Assembly: GCF_020921035.1 (NCBI RefSeq)
Contig: NC_063151.1
Location: forward strand, 8,680,001-8,744,000
Source of the DNA: Rhodamnia argentea
Lineage: Eukaryota > Streptophyta > Magnoliopsida > Myrtales > Myrtaceae
Direction of reading: 5' to 3'
Length of the DNA: 64,000 bases
A model generated the notes under the pieces. The model was not told the origin of the DNA, searched no databases, and worked only from the letters and a program-made list of their open reading frames with translations. Shown here piece after piece: positions 51,965 to 64,000 of this stretch (position 1 is its first letter; every line of letters starts with the position of its first letter). The position numbers were made by a program, and so were the translations under genes.

Positions 51965-54900
51965 TAGGGGTGATCGGTTCCCGATTCGGTCCGGTTCTTC
52001 TCAAAAATCGAGAATCGAACCGGCCACCCTAAGAATTGGGAACGGGGCGGACCGCACCATCGATCCGGTCCGGTTCTCGATCGGTTCCAAGGACCAATAA
52101 GCAAAAACTTCCATACTGTCAATGGACCTACCTCTTAGTATAGTGGATACATATTTGACATGGAAAGCATCGAAGACCTGAATGCACATACATTGAATGA
52201 AAACATATGTAGTAGCTGCATTTTTAAAGAGGTTGCCCACGGTCCAAGCTTTAAAATTCAACAACAATTCAATGTATCCTCATATGATCATCAATAGCAC
52301 ATTGAAAGCACAACCAAAGGGGGGAAAAAATATGATCACTGGACATTAACCGAAATGATAGTGAAATAGAAAAAGGAGAAGATTTCTTGACTTCAAGTCC
52401 TTTCTTGATATTTGATGGATGAAGCAAAAGTGCGGGCAACTTGCAAAAAGTATATATAAGCAACGAACAATAGTTTTGAACTAGAAATAGAATTAATGGA
52501 AATCGAGCTCAAATAATGAATGAAAAATCTCACCATATATATTCCTTCCACCGACTTATAAACTCTATTTATTGGTAAACTCCGAATGAGCATCATCCAT
52601 AGCTAAAAAAAGCAAGATATTAATTAAAGCATTCACTTGTTAGATGTACGAAAGAAATACAAGATATAAAAAAAAAGATATATCCACGACTTACCCGACT
52701 CGAACTTCTCTACATTCTCGATGCACTCTTCAACATTAAGCGGCTTGTTAATCACTCTCAACCAATCTTGAGCGCAAATCAAAGCTTCCACCACTCTAGG
52801 GGTTAAATAACTTCGATAGCCATCAAGCACGCGACCGGATGTGCTTGAAAGTGGACTCGAAGCAACATTTATTACAGGAATAGCCAAGATATCCAGAGCC
52901 ATCAAAGAGAGGATTTTAAACTTTTGGCCAGCAGTATTCCACCACATCAAAATGTCAAGAGCACGACCTTCTTCACATGGGCCTTGAAGATACTTTTCGA
53001 TCTCGGATAAATTGCCCTCGGCCACTTTTTTCTCCTCATCCATAAAGTATTCGAACACCTTGTCCCCATTGAAACTCACATCAAAACCCGCAATGAAACC
53101 AACCTCATCTTTGTGACCTTTCTCATGGCCATCACGATTCGAACTACCACTACCATCAATGAGAAGTTGACCACCCAAATGTTTGTCACCGGAAGGTCCG
53201 GAACCACAAGACTTCTCATAAAAATTAAACAAGCGTTCCAAGTAAGTCCTCACATAATCACACCTCTCATTTACTATCTCATCATCATCATCATAGATTA
53301 GTTTATAGCAATATCACACATATTTCATCTTTTTTCTTGGATTCAATATCACCGCAATCAAAACCATGATGTTCACTTTTTCAAAACTCCCATAATATTT
53401 GTCAAATTTTTCCTTCATCTTCACCCCCATAGATTTCACTCTAGGATCTAAAGCATTCTCCGCTTGTTTCGGAGTTTTATATAAACCACCTATCTCGTCA
53501 AAATAATTATTTGAAGTGATATACAATGTCCCGGACATCTTGTTGGTGGAATCATATAACTTCTTCAAAAATATGATAAGAACTCTCGCATTTTCCCAAT
53601 CTACCTGTTTAGAAATTTCATCTTCAAGCTCAGGTGAGAAAAAAGGATCATCTTCTTCCAGCCTTTCAAAAGCCTTTCTTAGCTTTAAGGCAGTGTCTAA
53701 CATGAGGTAAGTGGAGTTCCACTTAGTAGACACATCAAGACAACTTGAGCCCTTATAAGTAATCCTTGCACTCTCAATACAAGTTTGAAATGATTTATCT
53801 CTCATGGGAGAACCCCTAACATATCTAACAACATTTCAAATACATGTAATAGAATCATGTACCTCATGCAATCCATCCCTTACAATCAAGTTTAAAATAT
53901 GAGCCATGCACCTCATGTGTAAAGCTTCACCATCTAAGATCAATAGCTTATCTTTTAAAAACTTAGCTTTCAAAAACTTAATGGCTACATCATTCGAACT
54001 AACATTATCCACAATGTTTGTGGACACATGTTTCTCTATTCCCCACTCATAGATGCATTTCTCAATCATTTTCCCAATTTCTTTGCCCTTGTGACTAGAC
54101 ATCATCACAAAATTGATGATCCTTTTGTGCAATTTCCAATCATCATCAATAAAATGTGCAGTGAGACATAAATAGTTCAAGTTCTGAGTAGAGCTCCATG
54201 TATCGGTCGTGAGCGCAACCCTAGACTTAAGCTTGCAAAAAAAATTCTTCAAACTTATTCTTTCAACAAGATACAACTTTATGCAATCTCTAGCCACTGT
54301 AAATCTTGATATGGGATTGAAAAGAGGTTGTAGCTAGTTGATAAAATCACGAAATCCGACACGTTCAACCAACAAAAAAGGTTGTTCATCCACTATAATC
54401 ATCCGAACAAACAATTGCCTACAACGTTCCCGATCAAACTCCCATGTCGATAAGACGTTAGCACTACCAATACTAGTATTCCCCTTAGTCATTTGAGTCA
54501 TATCCACTCTACGTGGGACAAACAATTTTTCCTTCTTATCTATATTGCGAGGATATTTATTGCACCTTCTCAAGTGCTTCAACATAGCAGAAGTACCATT
54601 ATTAACACAATACTAACACCTTGCCTTACAATATTTGCAAAACACCTCAATTTTCCCATTCTTATCTTCATTGCCTTTACGAAAATGACATTGGGTTGTT
54701 GATGACTTTCGTTTACCAGTAGAAGTGGTAATGGGGTAATCATGAGATACCTTATTTGTGTCGACTTCCTCTTCGAAGACTTCTTCACCTTCGTGTGCGA
54801 GTGAGTCCATTGGCGAAGTCATCTCATCAATGGATTTGTCCACTTCCATTGACATGTAAGTAAATCACTTGAATCAAAGAGATTATAAGTTATAAAAGCT

Positions 54901-56184
54901 AAGGGTGAACTTCTAGTTCTAGCTGCTTGACTTCCCGTATGTTATGTAAAATGGCCATTTGGTGAACTTCCATCAATTTGACTTAATTGTGTGGATGGCA
55001 AATACAAACTAAAGCAAAGAACAACAGAAATTCGAGTAATCACAACGGATCATGACAATAATCCGACAAGGACATACGGTAAGTCATCATATAACAGTCG
55101 ACATTAGTGCTTAAGGTGTCCCACCTAATAATGCCTTCGCTTGTTAATTCATCTTAATCTTCGCTTGGTGGACATTTGTCAAGAAATATAGTTCAATTAG
55201 CAACAGCAACAAATTGACAAAGAACAAAACCCGGTAAAAGCAAATCACGTAGCAACATCTACACTGTTTTCTCCCAATTATATTTGTAATCCTAACAAGA
55301 TAAGCACATGAACTGTCGCAAAAGGCCTAAGAAAGCAATGCCTCAATAAGGCATTACGAGGATTGCCCAATACTCCATTCGACCATTCACTACTCACGAC
55401 ATCATAACTAAAAATCTGAAATATTAAGCAAAGGGTGAGCAAAACAATGCCCAGCAAATGACATATCTAACCACTAAGTCAATCGACCCGACAATTTCTC
55501 ATATAGCTATCCCGAATAGTGACCCAAATTAGAAGGGCACGGTTTAAGCTATACTTGTGCAAAAGACAACGGAGGAATCAAACGATACGAGATGCCCGTG
55601 AACTCTGGAATGTCTAAAAACAGAAAGCATGGAGTACTTACCTTGATGAGATGCGATTGTGGTTACGATCGGCTAAAAACAAAGTGAGTGAGGGAGGCGA
55701 AAGTCCCGAGTTAAGCCGAGATTCCGAGCGGTAGGTGTCGACCGAGAGAAGGGATGTTCGCAAGAGAGAGGGGCCGATCGAGTCGAGAGAGGGGTTGAGT
55801 GAGAGGCGCAAGCACGAGAGGGGACCGAGCGACGTGAGCGAGGCGGGAGGCAATGAGCGGCGATGCGAGCGAGGCCGGAGGCGATGAGCAAGAGGCGCAC
55901 GCCGAGATGCTTGAGACGTGAAGGCTGAAGAGGCACAAAGGGTGAGCAAACCCTAAACAATAAACAATTTTGGTTATTTTTTTTTAAGTTTGACCGGTCG
56001 AGTCCGGGCGGTCCGGTCCGGTCCGGTTCTACGTCCCCGAAACCGGGAAGCGGACCATCCGACCACCGGTTCCAATATGAAGAACCGGGAACCGGACCAG
56101 CTCATTTAAAATCGAGAATCGGACCATCGGTCTAGTCCGGTCCGGGCGGTTCCCGGTTCGGGCGGTCCGATTTGCTCACCCCTA
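51965..56184 (-). mobile_element. hAT superfamily DNA transposon, about 4.2 kb, degenerate
   Basis: Ends are TAGGGGTGATCGG and, reversed, TAGGGGTGAGCAA, the typical hAT terminus. The 8-bp flanks CCGGTTGG (51957-51964) and TCGGTCGG (56185-56192) match at six of eight. Both subterminal regions are filled with CCGGTCCGGTTC / CCGGGCGGTCCG motifs (51985-52090 and 55990-56170), as transposase-binding arrays often are. It carries a transposase region on the minus strand (separate entry) with a GC-rich leader at about 55640-55960 in which overlapping open frames are probably chance. Confidence 0.85.
52633..54855 (-). pseudogene. hAT transposase (BED zinc finger / RICESLEEPER type), inactivated
   Basis: One continuous minus-strand register read from 54855 down to 52633. 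In order: an acidic N-terminus, a BED zinc finger (FCKYCKARC ... LKHLRRC, about 54680-54550), the RNase-H-like core with TTDTWSSTQNLNYLCLTAHF (about 54230-54170), CMAHILNLIVRDGL (about 53890), a DUF4413-like linker (about 53400-53320), and the C-terminal hAT dimerisation domain with DILMWWNTAGQKFKILSLMA and GRVLDGYRSYLTPRVVEALI (about 53000-52740). The register is broken by four stop codons, at about 54613, 54334, 53836 and 53314, with no frameshift I can see. Near the end ESG|GTAAGT may be a splice donor. So the copy cannot make full-length transposase but is recent enough to keep its frame. Confidence 0.85.
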
Positions 56185-56834
56185 TCGGTCGGCCGGCTAA
56201 ATATTCTAGCCTTTCAAATAAGGGCCTGACTTAGTACGTTAGCCGGCCAAATATTCCGGCCAATTAAAGGCATTTCTATCAAAACATAATTTAAACCTAA
56301 ATTTTAGTTAAATTATATTAAAAACTAAAAAAATCAAAGGTGAAAAAAAAAAAAAAGATATACAGGTAGGAGCCTTCCCACCTATGGCGACGACCATAGT
56401 CGGTGGGATCACCGGCAACCCCTCCGACCCGGAGCGAGGACCGGTGGGCTCTCCGCCGTTCCCCGGACCCGGCAAGGGTCTCCGCCCCTCGCCAAGGCGC
56501 TAGCAACCTCATTGGCCATGACCATTACCCCATCGAAGATAGGGCAATGGAGCCCCCCTCTAGCGCCGCCTCTTTTTTTTTTTTTTTAATTTTGGAAAGC
56601 TAAAAAAAAACAAAGAAAAAATATGTAAAATACTAAATGACTAAAATGCCCCTACTCTTGGTGAGTTAGGCCCATTTTTGATACTGATAAGGTCACTTCA
56701 TGCCCCGAAACAATGTCCATTTCAAACTCTTATTTGTAACAAAGTCAACTTCAAATCCTAATTTGAGAAAATGAATGCACTTTAGCCCTTTTTTAAAATT
56801 TTCTCTTGATATTTTAGTTTGGTAGAAAAATACT

Positions 56835-58078
56835 AGGATAATTGTCCAAAAAGCCCTAGTCTGCGTTTGATCATCGGGATATAAGTTAGGAAATGATATG
56901 TTTTATCTTATCGTATGTTTGGCGGTTGTCCAAGATAGGATAAATGGGGGATATATGGGGATATAGCTAGGGTAAAAAAAAAATCCTAGGAGAGGAGGTG
57001 AGATAGATTATGATAGAATTTCTCAAGAGAACAAATACAAAGAGAATTGAGTTTCTTTCACAACCACCGCATCTTCTTTGTGTCGGGCCGCCTCTTTGCT
57101 ACCTCAGGCTGCCTCTTCGGTGGCAGCGACTATCAAGTGTGGTTGCTTCTTCGGAGCCACCAGGCTAGGGTCTCCATCTACAAAGTTGGGTATATCTACG
57201 ACTTTGTTCTTTAATTGATTGTTTAGCGTGATATGAGATTACATCTCTCGTTCTTTAACCGCTTGAACATTTTCAAAATTTGAAAAGGGGTCTCAACATG
57301 TTATGAAGAACTTGAGGTTGATCATCGACTTTCAAATGAGATCTCAACAATCGAAAGGGCGCTCTTGGATGACCTACATGAGTACATCTTCCACTTGTGA
57401 AAAGAGACCGAATAATGAGATTGTCCAGCAATTATTCACTCACTCGACAAGTCAACGAGCGAAGGCGATAGGTCATTCTCAAAGGATTCGACTCTAAATC
57501 AAAACCCCTAATTCTACGGGGTTTGCTCCGTCAATGTTGTCCCCGAATTCAAATGACACAATCATATACTCAACAATAACTCACTCATTAGAACTCATCA
57601 TTAAATAATTTCTAAAGAATCTTGATTTTTTAACAAAATAGAGTCGATCTCGGTCTCGTCATGCCTCTACTTATCCGACTTTAAATTCATAGTTCACCAA
57701 ACAGTAGATAGGATATGACAAGATCCTTGAATTTCTTATCATGTCCTATCTTGATTAGAAATTTGAACGACTAAACACAATCTAAACCTATATGGCCAAT
57801 TCCCTCCTAAATATTTCAATTATGTCAATTTAGTCCTAAACCTTTTGATAATCGACCAATTTAGTCCTAAACATATTATTTGGATAATTGAACAATTTGT
57901 CAAAAAGTTTAAGACTAAATTGACAAATCATTAAAAGGTTTAGAACTAAATTGACACAATTGAAAATAAATTGGTCAAAATTGTCAAAATGTTTATGACC
58001 AAATTAGGCATAATTGAAAGGTTTAATATTAAATTGGCCGGCGTACAATAGGTTTAGGATTGTTTGGAAAATTTTCTT
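56835..58078. mobile_element. Foldback (MULE-like) MITE split by another insertion
   Basis: Left end AGGATAATTGTCCAAAAAGC (56835 on) and reversed right end AAGAAAATTTTCCAAACAAT (to 58078) are inverted repeats, and 'TTTAGTCCTAAACCTTTTGA' units recur inward on both arms. Possible duplication AAAAATACT (56826-56834) versus GAAAATGCT (58079-58087), seven of nine. The left arm is broken after GCCCTA by the element at 56859-57781; joining the flanks restores the family's GCC-CTAAACCTAT end sequence. Confidence 0.6.
56859..57781. mobile_element. Inserted element with 3-bp CTA duplication (PIF/Harbinger-like)
   Basis: Sits between CTA at 56856-56858 and CTA at 57782-57784. Ends GTCTGCGTTTGATCATC and, reversed, ATTGTGTTTAGTCGTTC resemble the xxTGTGTTTGGT ends of PIF/Harbinger or Tourist-type elements, which make 3-bp duplications. 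The subterminal parts (GATATGTTTTATCTTATCG against GACATGATAAGAAATTC reversed) also pair. About 920 bases, no transposase seen; 57303-57497 (+) is a short frame with no motif. Confidence 0.6.
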
Positions 58079-58087
58079 GAAAATGCT

Positions 58088-58983
58088 TGATGGTAAAATT
58101 TCCTAACTGCTTAGGTAGCGTTTAGGTCATAGCCCACTTTATGGAGAATCTAGAGGAAAAAAAAAACAATTTTTGCAATAAGTATAAATCATATCTAACT
58201 TTATAGACATATGACGTGAAAATACTATGTAGAATCATTAGGACGATTTTAGACGAAATAGTAATAATGGAAGAAACAAGACTCAAGTAAAAGTTGAGGA
58301 TTTTATATTTTAGGATAACATTAAAATTGGAGCTAAAATTAGGTTTTTTATTTTTTTATATTAGGTCAATAAATTGCAATGACAGTTATGGCAAACCGGA
58401 GGCGAAATTTTAATTTTTAGTAAATAATACCTATAAATGTAAATAAAACCCATAAAAAGATAGGAACATAATTGAAAAAAAATGAGCAAATATGAAACCA
58501 TCGAGTATAACCTTGAACGAAATAAAATAAGAGAACGACATTACACATTGAATCAATATACGAAAAGAGAGAGATGAATGGGCCCAAGCTAACATGGTGG
58601 TCAGGCCCATTGGACAGGCCAAACTTTATTTTTTGGGGTCGGAGACAGGCCCAACTTGTTCAGGGCACACTTTATGGTCCAATCTAATTGAAAATCCTCG
58701 TAAATCTATTTTATAACCTAATAAAACATGGATTACAGGACTTCCAACAAAATGAATTAGAGAACTTCAACTTCGTACGAACGGGGTAGAAATAGAAGAG
58801 CATCGGCAAAAACGGTATCGTATTTGGCGTTCGGCACTCCTTGTCGGAGTTCCCTCACTCTCGCTTCGAAGCTCACCGCATCCTTCTTAGCAAAAAGCGG
58901 TCTTAGGAAAGAGAAAGGAGCCCTCTTTGATTTGCCTCGTTCGTCCACCGCGAAACAGAAAATCACGTTAAAAGGGAGAAAAG
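58088..58983. other. Promoter side of the lysine-rich protein gene
   Basis: AT-rich to about 58780, then a more GC-rich leader. Frames at 58431-58622 (-) and 58757-58966 (-) have no recognisable motif. No TATA box stands out. Confidence 0.4.
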
Positions 58984-61049
58984 ATGCCGTCAGAGGACGC
59001 GAAGACGGCGGCGACGGCGACCCAGTCGGTGAAGGACGAGGACGAGGACGGGATGAGCTTGGGCTCCATCCTCAAGGACAGGAAGAACAAAGCCCTCAAT
59101 GCCTCTCTCGCCTCTTCTTCCAAGCCTCGCCCCAAGGAAGTGAAGGTGCAGAAGGAGGAGGCCGGTGGCTCCAACGACGGGTCCGACAAGAAGAAGCCCC
59201 TGAAATCCGGTTCGGTCTCGGCCTCGGGTCCTGGGTCTAGGGTGGTTAAGGTGAAGAAGGCAGAGAAGGTGGAGGAAGACGACGATGATGACAAGCCCAT
59301 TTCGAGGAAGTTGGCCAGTGTCAAGCTTGATAAGGTATGTGTTTGTTCTGGGGTTCAGGGTTGGTCTCAAAAGATGGTCTTTTTTATGGGTTAGTTTGCT
59401 GAATCAATGCAATGGAATGAGGAGTGAAAAAGATGATAAGTTGGTCTCGCTTCTGTGCTATAGTGAGGTTCTGATGGAAGGTTAATGTTGGATCGGTTTA
59501 GTAGTTCGTTGTGTTTCTTTTGGTTGAAGGAAGTGAATGTGAAGAAGAAAGTCAAGCAAGAGAATATTAAGACAGTTAAAGTTGAATTAAAGCGGAAGAA
59601 AAGCACGGGTGGATCGAAGCAGGAAACTCCGAAGAAGAGGGAGAAGAAGGTTTACGATTTGCCTGGCCAGAAGCGCGATCCTCCTGAAGAAGTATAGCTG
59701 CTTTGTCCTTATGCATCTCTTTCATATTGTGGGATGAAATTAACTGTAGATTTTCCCAGCTATTGGTAGTAATTCACATTGTTATCTGGATTTGCAGAGA
59801 GACCCCTTGAGGATTTTCTATGAGTCGCTGCACAAGCAAATACCCCGCAGTGAGATGGCGCAATTCTGGTGAATATCTATTCCATGTGTTTTTATGGATG
59901 TACTAAAATAGAGTTGAATGTGATTGGAAAGTTAGGGTAGCTAGTCCATATTTGTGGCTCCTTGATTGTGTAATCAAAGTAACTGTGCTTTTGGAGTATG
60001 ATTCTAATTGACAAGAGAGAATTGCCAATGGGAAACATCAATTGGATTTTGCAGTAATGTGGTACTGGCCAATTCTGTTTATCCTGTTTGAAAGATCATG
60101 CCTATTCTGTTTATTCTGGCTACGCAAAGTTGCAGGCCTTCAACGAGGACCTGGAAAATGAGGAAATGGCCTTGATTAGTTGTATTTCTGTAAGAAGAGA
60201 AACTCAGTTAGTTATAATTAGAGGGCTGTGATGAGAGCATCAGTGGCTATTTTAGTGTAAATTTCCTTGTGATACCCATGTCGATAGGGATTACGGTGAT
60301 TGTTTCTTGATGAACTAATGGTACCTTTGCTGGTGGATTTTTCAGAGACCTGCTCAATGTAACCCTTTGCACATTAGGAATTGAGGAAGTTAGCTCTCAT
60401 AATAAGTATACTGGATATTCTGACGTTATTTGAGTATTTGATAGTCTACATATTTCTAATAAGCACAAGTTATTTTGCACATTCTGGCATGACATACCTC
60501 CAGTTATGCACAGTGGAGGAACGATATTGCATTGCGGATGGTTATGTTGTTGTTGACTGGCAGATAGTCAATGCTCATGCTCATGAGTGCATAACTGTTC
60601 ATGCAGTAAAGCATTGATAGTCTAGCTTAATTCAGAGGATCATATTTATCGTGGTATCAAAAGGATTGTATGTTCTGTGCTTGCACATTTCAATTTTTCT
60701 TGTTCATTTTCACAGAAGAGTTAATTCTGGCCATTACAGGATGATGGAGTCTGGGTTGCTACCCAGAGAAGAGGCAAAGAAGGCTTTTGATAAGAAACAG
60801 AGAAAGAGCCAAGCTCAAAAACTCAGTTCCCCAGCAAAATCTGCTGTATCAGTTCAGAGAAGCTCTCAAACCATGTCCATCAAGAAGAAAGATCTGTCCT
60901 CTTCGTTGTCTTCCAAAAAGAAGACGGCGGATGTCAAAGTATTGTCGAAGCAGCCCAAGAGGCGCAAGGATGAAGACAGAAGCAGTGGCAACGATTCAGA
61001 TGACGACTTTGTTATTTCTAGGACAAAGAAACCGAGAACGGCGAATTAG
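58984..61049 (+). CDS. Plant-conserved lysine-rich, probably nuclear protein of unknown function (297 aa, four exons)
   Basis: Exons: 58984-59334, 59530-59691, 59798-59868, 60740-61049; GT-AG introns with matching phases. The first third alternates acidic (EDEDED, EEDDDDD) and lysine-rich blocks; the middle has basic runs (KKKVKQ, KRKK, KKREKK) that look like nuclear localisation signals. The conserved core is VYDLPGQKRDPPEE-RDPLRIFYESLHKQIPRSEM-AQFWMMESGLLPREEAKKAF, spanning exons 2-4, and the C-terminus is basic and serine-rich (KKKDLSSSLSSKKK). No catalytic domain, signal peptide or membrane segment. Similar plant proteins are loosely called nucleolin-like; I cannot assign a molecular role. 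The longer frame starting upstream of 58984 lies in the leader in a different register. It is convergent with the beta-tubulin gene. Confidence 0.82.
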
Positions 61050-61892
61050 TTCTTTCGGTCTTAGCTGCTTTTATCATCTTTTATTATGGAGCTTGATCTG
61101 ACATTACCTTATTGATTCCGTGGATACTTCGGACAGATCTAGCTCTTCAGTGTTTTTTCTTTCATTGGGAAGTTTCTCGATAGTTTTTAGTTCACAGATC
61201 TCCATTTGCATTGAAGGATATTGGTTTCCGACAAAACTAGTTCTTCCCTTCAGCTCGAGTCAGTGAGCTATTGCTTATGTGCTATGTAGTTCGTATTGTA
61301 TTGGGAGGATCTGAAGTGATAACTACTGACCAGTTCGTGAACTTCTGTTACAGAGACAGTAAGATCATAGATCAGAGCGAGGATTGTTATAGAAGCACGG
61401 TTTCTGTTTGGCCAACATTATGAGTACTACAGGTTTCAGGATGCGTTAAAATGAAATTCTGCAGGATCGACTCTGACTCCGGATACTCAGGATGCGTTAA
61501 AATGAAATTCTGCAGCATTGACTGTGACTCCGGATACTCAGTAGTCAGTATTAGTAACGGCCATAAAACCTATGTGTACAAGCACCTGCTTTCCGAATTC
61601 CATATCAAAAATTATTTCAGCGGGACTCATACATCACACTGGATTCACCAAAACTAACTCATACTCGGCTTTAATCACCCTGAAAGTGAAAATACAAGAA
61701 CAATTGGCGGCCTTTCTAGTCCGGAATGATAACAAACATGGAACGATAAACCAGGAACTCCAGATTCTTGGAAAACAACATGGCGAAAGAAATTAGACAG
61801 ACACGGACATAAGCAACAGCAGCAAATGAACGAAATAGAACCATGTACAAAACTCAATTCAAGTAGAAATGATTTGACGAACCTCTGAAACA
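61050..61892. other. Shared 3' region of two convergent genes
   Basis: Carries the 3' UTR of the lysine-rich protein gene at the left and that of beta-tubulin at the right, plus a 51-bp tandem duplication. The small open frames here are chance. Confidence 0.45.
61436..61537. repeat. 51-bp tandem duplication
   Basis: Copies 61436-61486 and 61487-61537, each beginning TCAGGATGCGTTAAAATGAA and ending GACTCCGGATAC-T, differ at only a few positions (GATCGACTC against CATTGACTG). A recent local duplication in the spacer between convergent genes. Confidence 0.9.

Positions 61893-64000
<2,108 letters not shown>

Larger units (their letters stand above)
51804..56805. mobile_element. Foldback MITE split by a hAT transposon (outer element)
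   Basis: Left arm 51804-51964 and right arm about 56193-56805. The left end GGGAAAATTTCAAATAACGG and the reversed right end GAGAAAATTTTAAAAAAGGG are inverted repeats, and both arms repeat phrases such as 'TCAAATAAGGGCCT-AC'. The right arm has a GC-rich core (about 56385-56560) like the other foldback elements here. Without the inserted hAT element it would be near 780 bases. No duplication found at the outer ends. Confidence 0.6.

Noticed and set aside
55638-55960. Ser/Arg-rich minus-strand frames of 75-103 codons
   Set aside because: Three overlapping registers in the GC-rich leader of the hAT element; no domain and different register from each other.
58824-59370. Long frames on both strands around the lysine-rich protein exon 1
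   Set aside because: Simple acidic/lysine-rich composition keeps several frames open; only 58984-59334 joins the conserved downstream exons.

Overview
This window reads as nuclear DNA of a flowering plant, very probably a eudicot. It has spliced genes with GT-AG introns, plant-only families (GASA peptides, a WEB protein, a plastid-type hexokinase, a plant cytosolic neutral invertase), and AT-rich intergenic DNA packed with small foldback transposons, a SINE-like insertion, hAT DNA transposons and old Copia retrotransposons. The GC-rich cores inside several foldback elements remind me of Myrtaceae genomes, but that is only an impression.

Layout. 2.4-2.8 kb (+): small uncharacterised protein. 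6.2-7.7 kb (-): two-exon WEB-family coiled-coil protein. 9.3-13.1 kb (+): nine-exon plastid-type hexokinase. 14.75-17.9 kb (+): six-exon AP-2 sigma subunit, whose first exon is only the ATG. 18.6-26.7 kb (-): three GASA/snakin-type genes, one decayed and two intact, separated by foldback elements. 27.5-41.6 kb: repeats only, including a hAT-like element containing a foldback element, and two Copia-type fossils, one inside the other. 42.2-46.7 kb (-): six-exon ERD2-like ER receptor family gene. 48.5-50.9 kb (-): four-exon alkaline/neutral invertase. 51.8-56.8 kb: a 4.2-kb hAT transposon inserted in a foldback element. 56.8-58.1 kb: a second nested pair. 59.0-61.0 kb (+): four-exon lysine-rich nuclear-type protein. 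61.9-62.9 kb (-), running off the right edge: a beta-tubulin gene with a one-base frameshift.

How they fit together. The genes are unrelated housekeeping and signalling genes, not an operon or pathway. Two points connect them. First, the order WEB - GASA - ERD2-like - (lysine-rich protein) - beta-tubulin resembles a block of Arabidopsis chromosome 1 as I remember it (around At1g75720-At1g75780), and hexokinase next to AP2 sigma matches At1g47840/At1g47830. Second, hexokinase and neutral invertase are both sucrose/hexose enzymes, but I see no shared regulation.

I found no CRISPR array, tRNA, rRNA or clearly new multi-gene system. The most unusual items are the beta-tubulin frameshift, the GASA cluster with one decayed member, the nested transposons with readable target-site duplications, and a hairpin-bearing tandem array near 29.7-30.0 kb.
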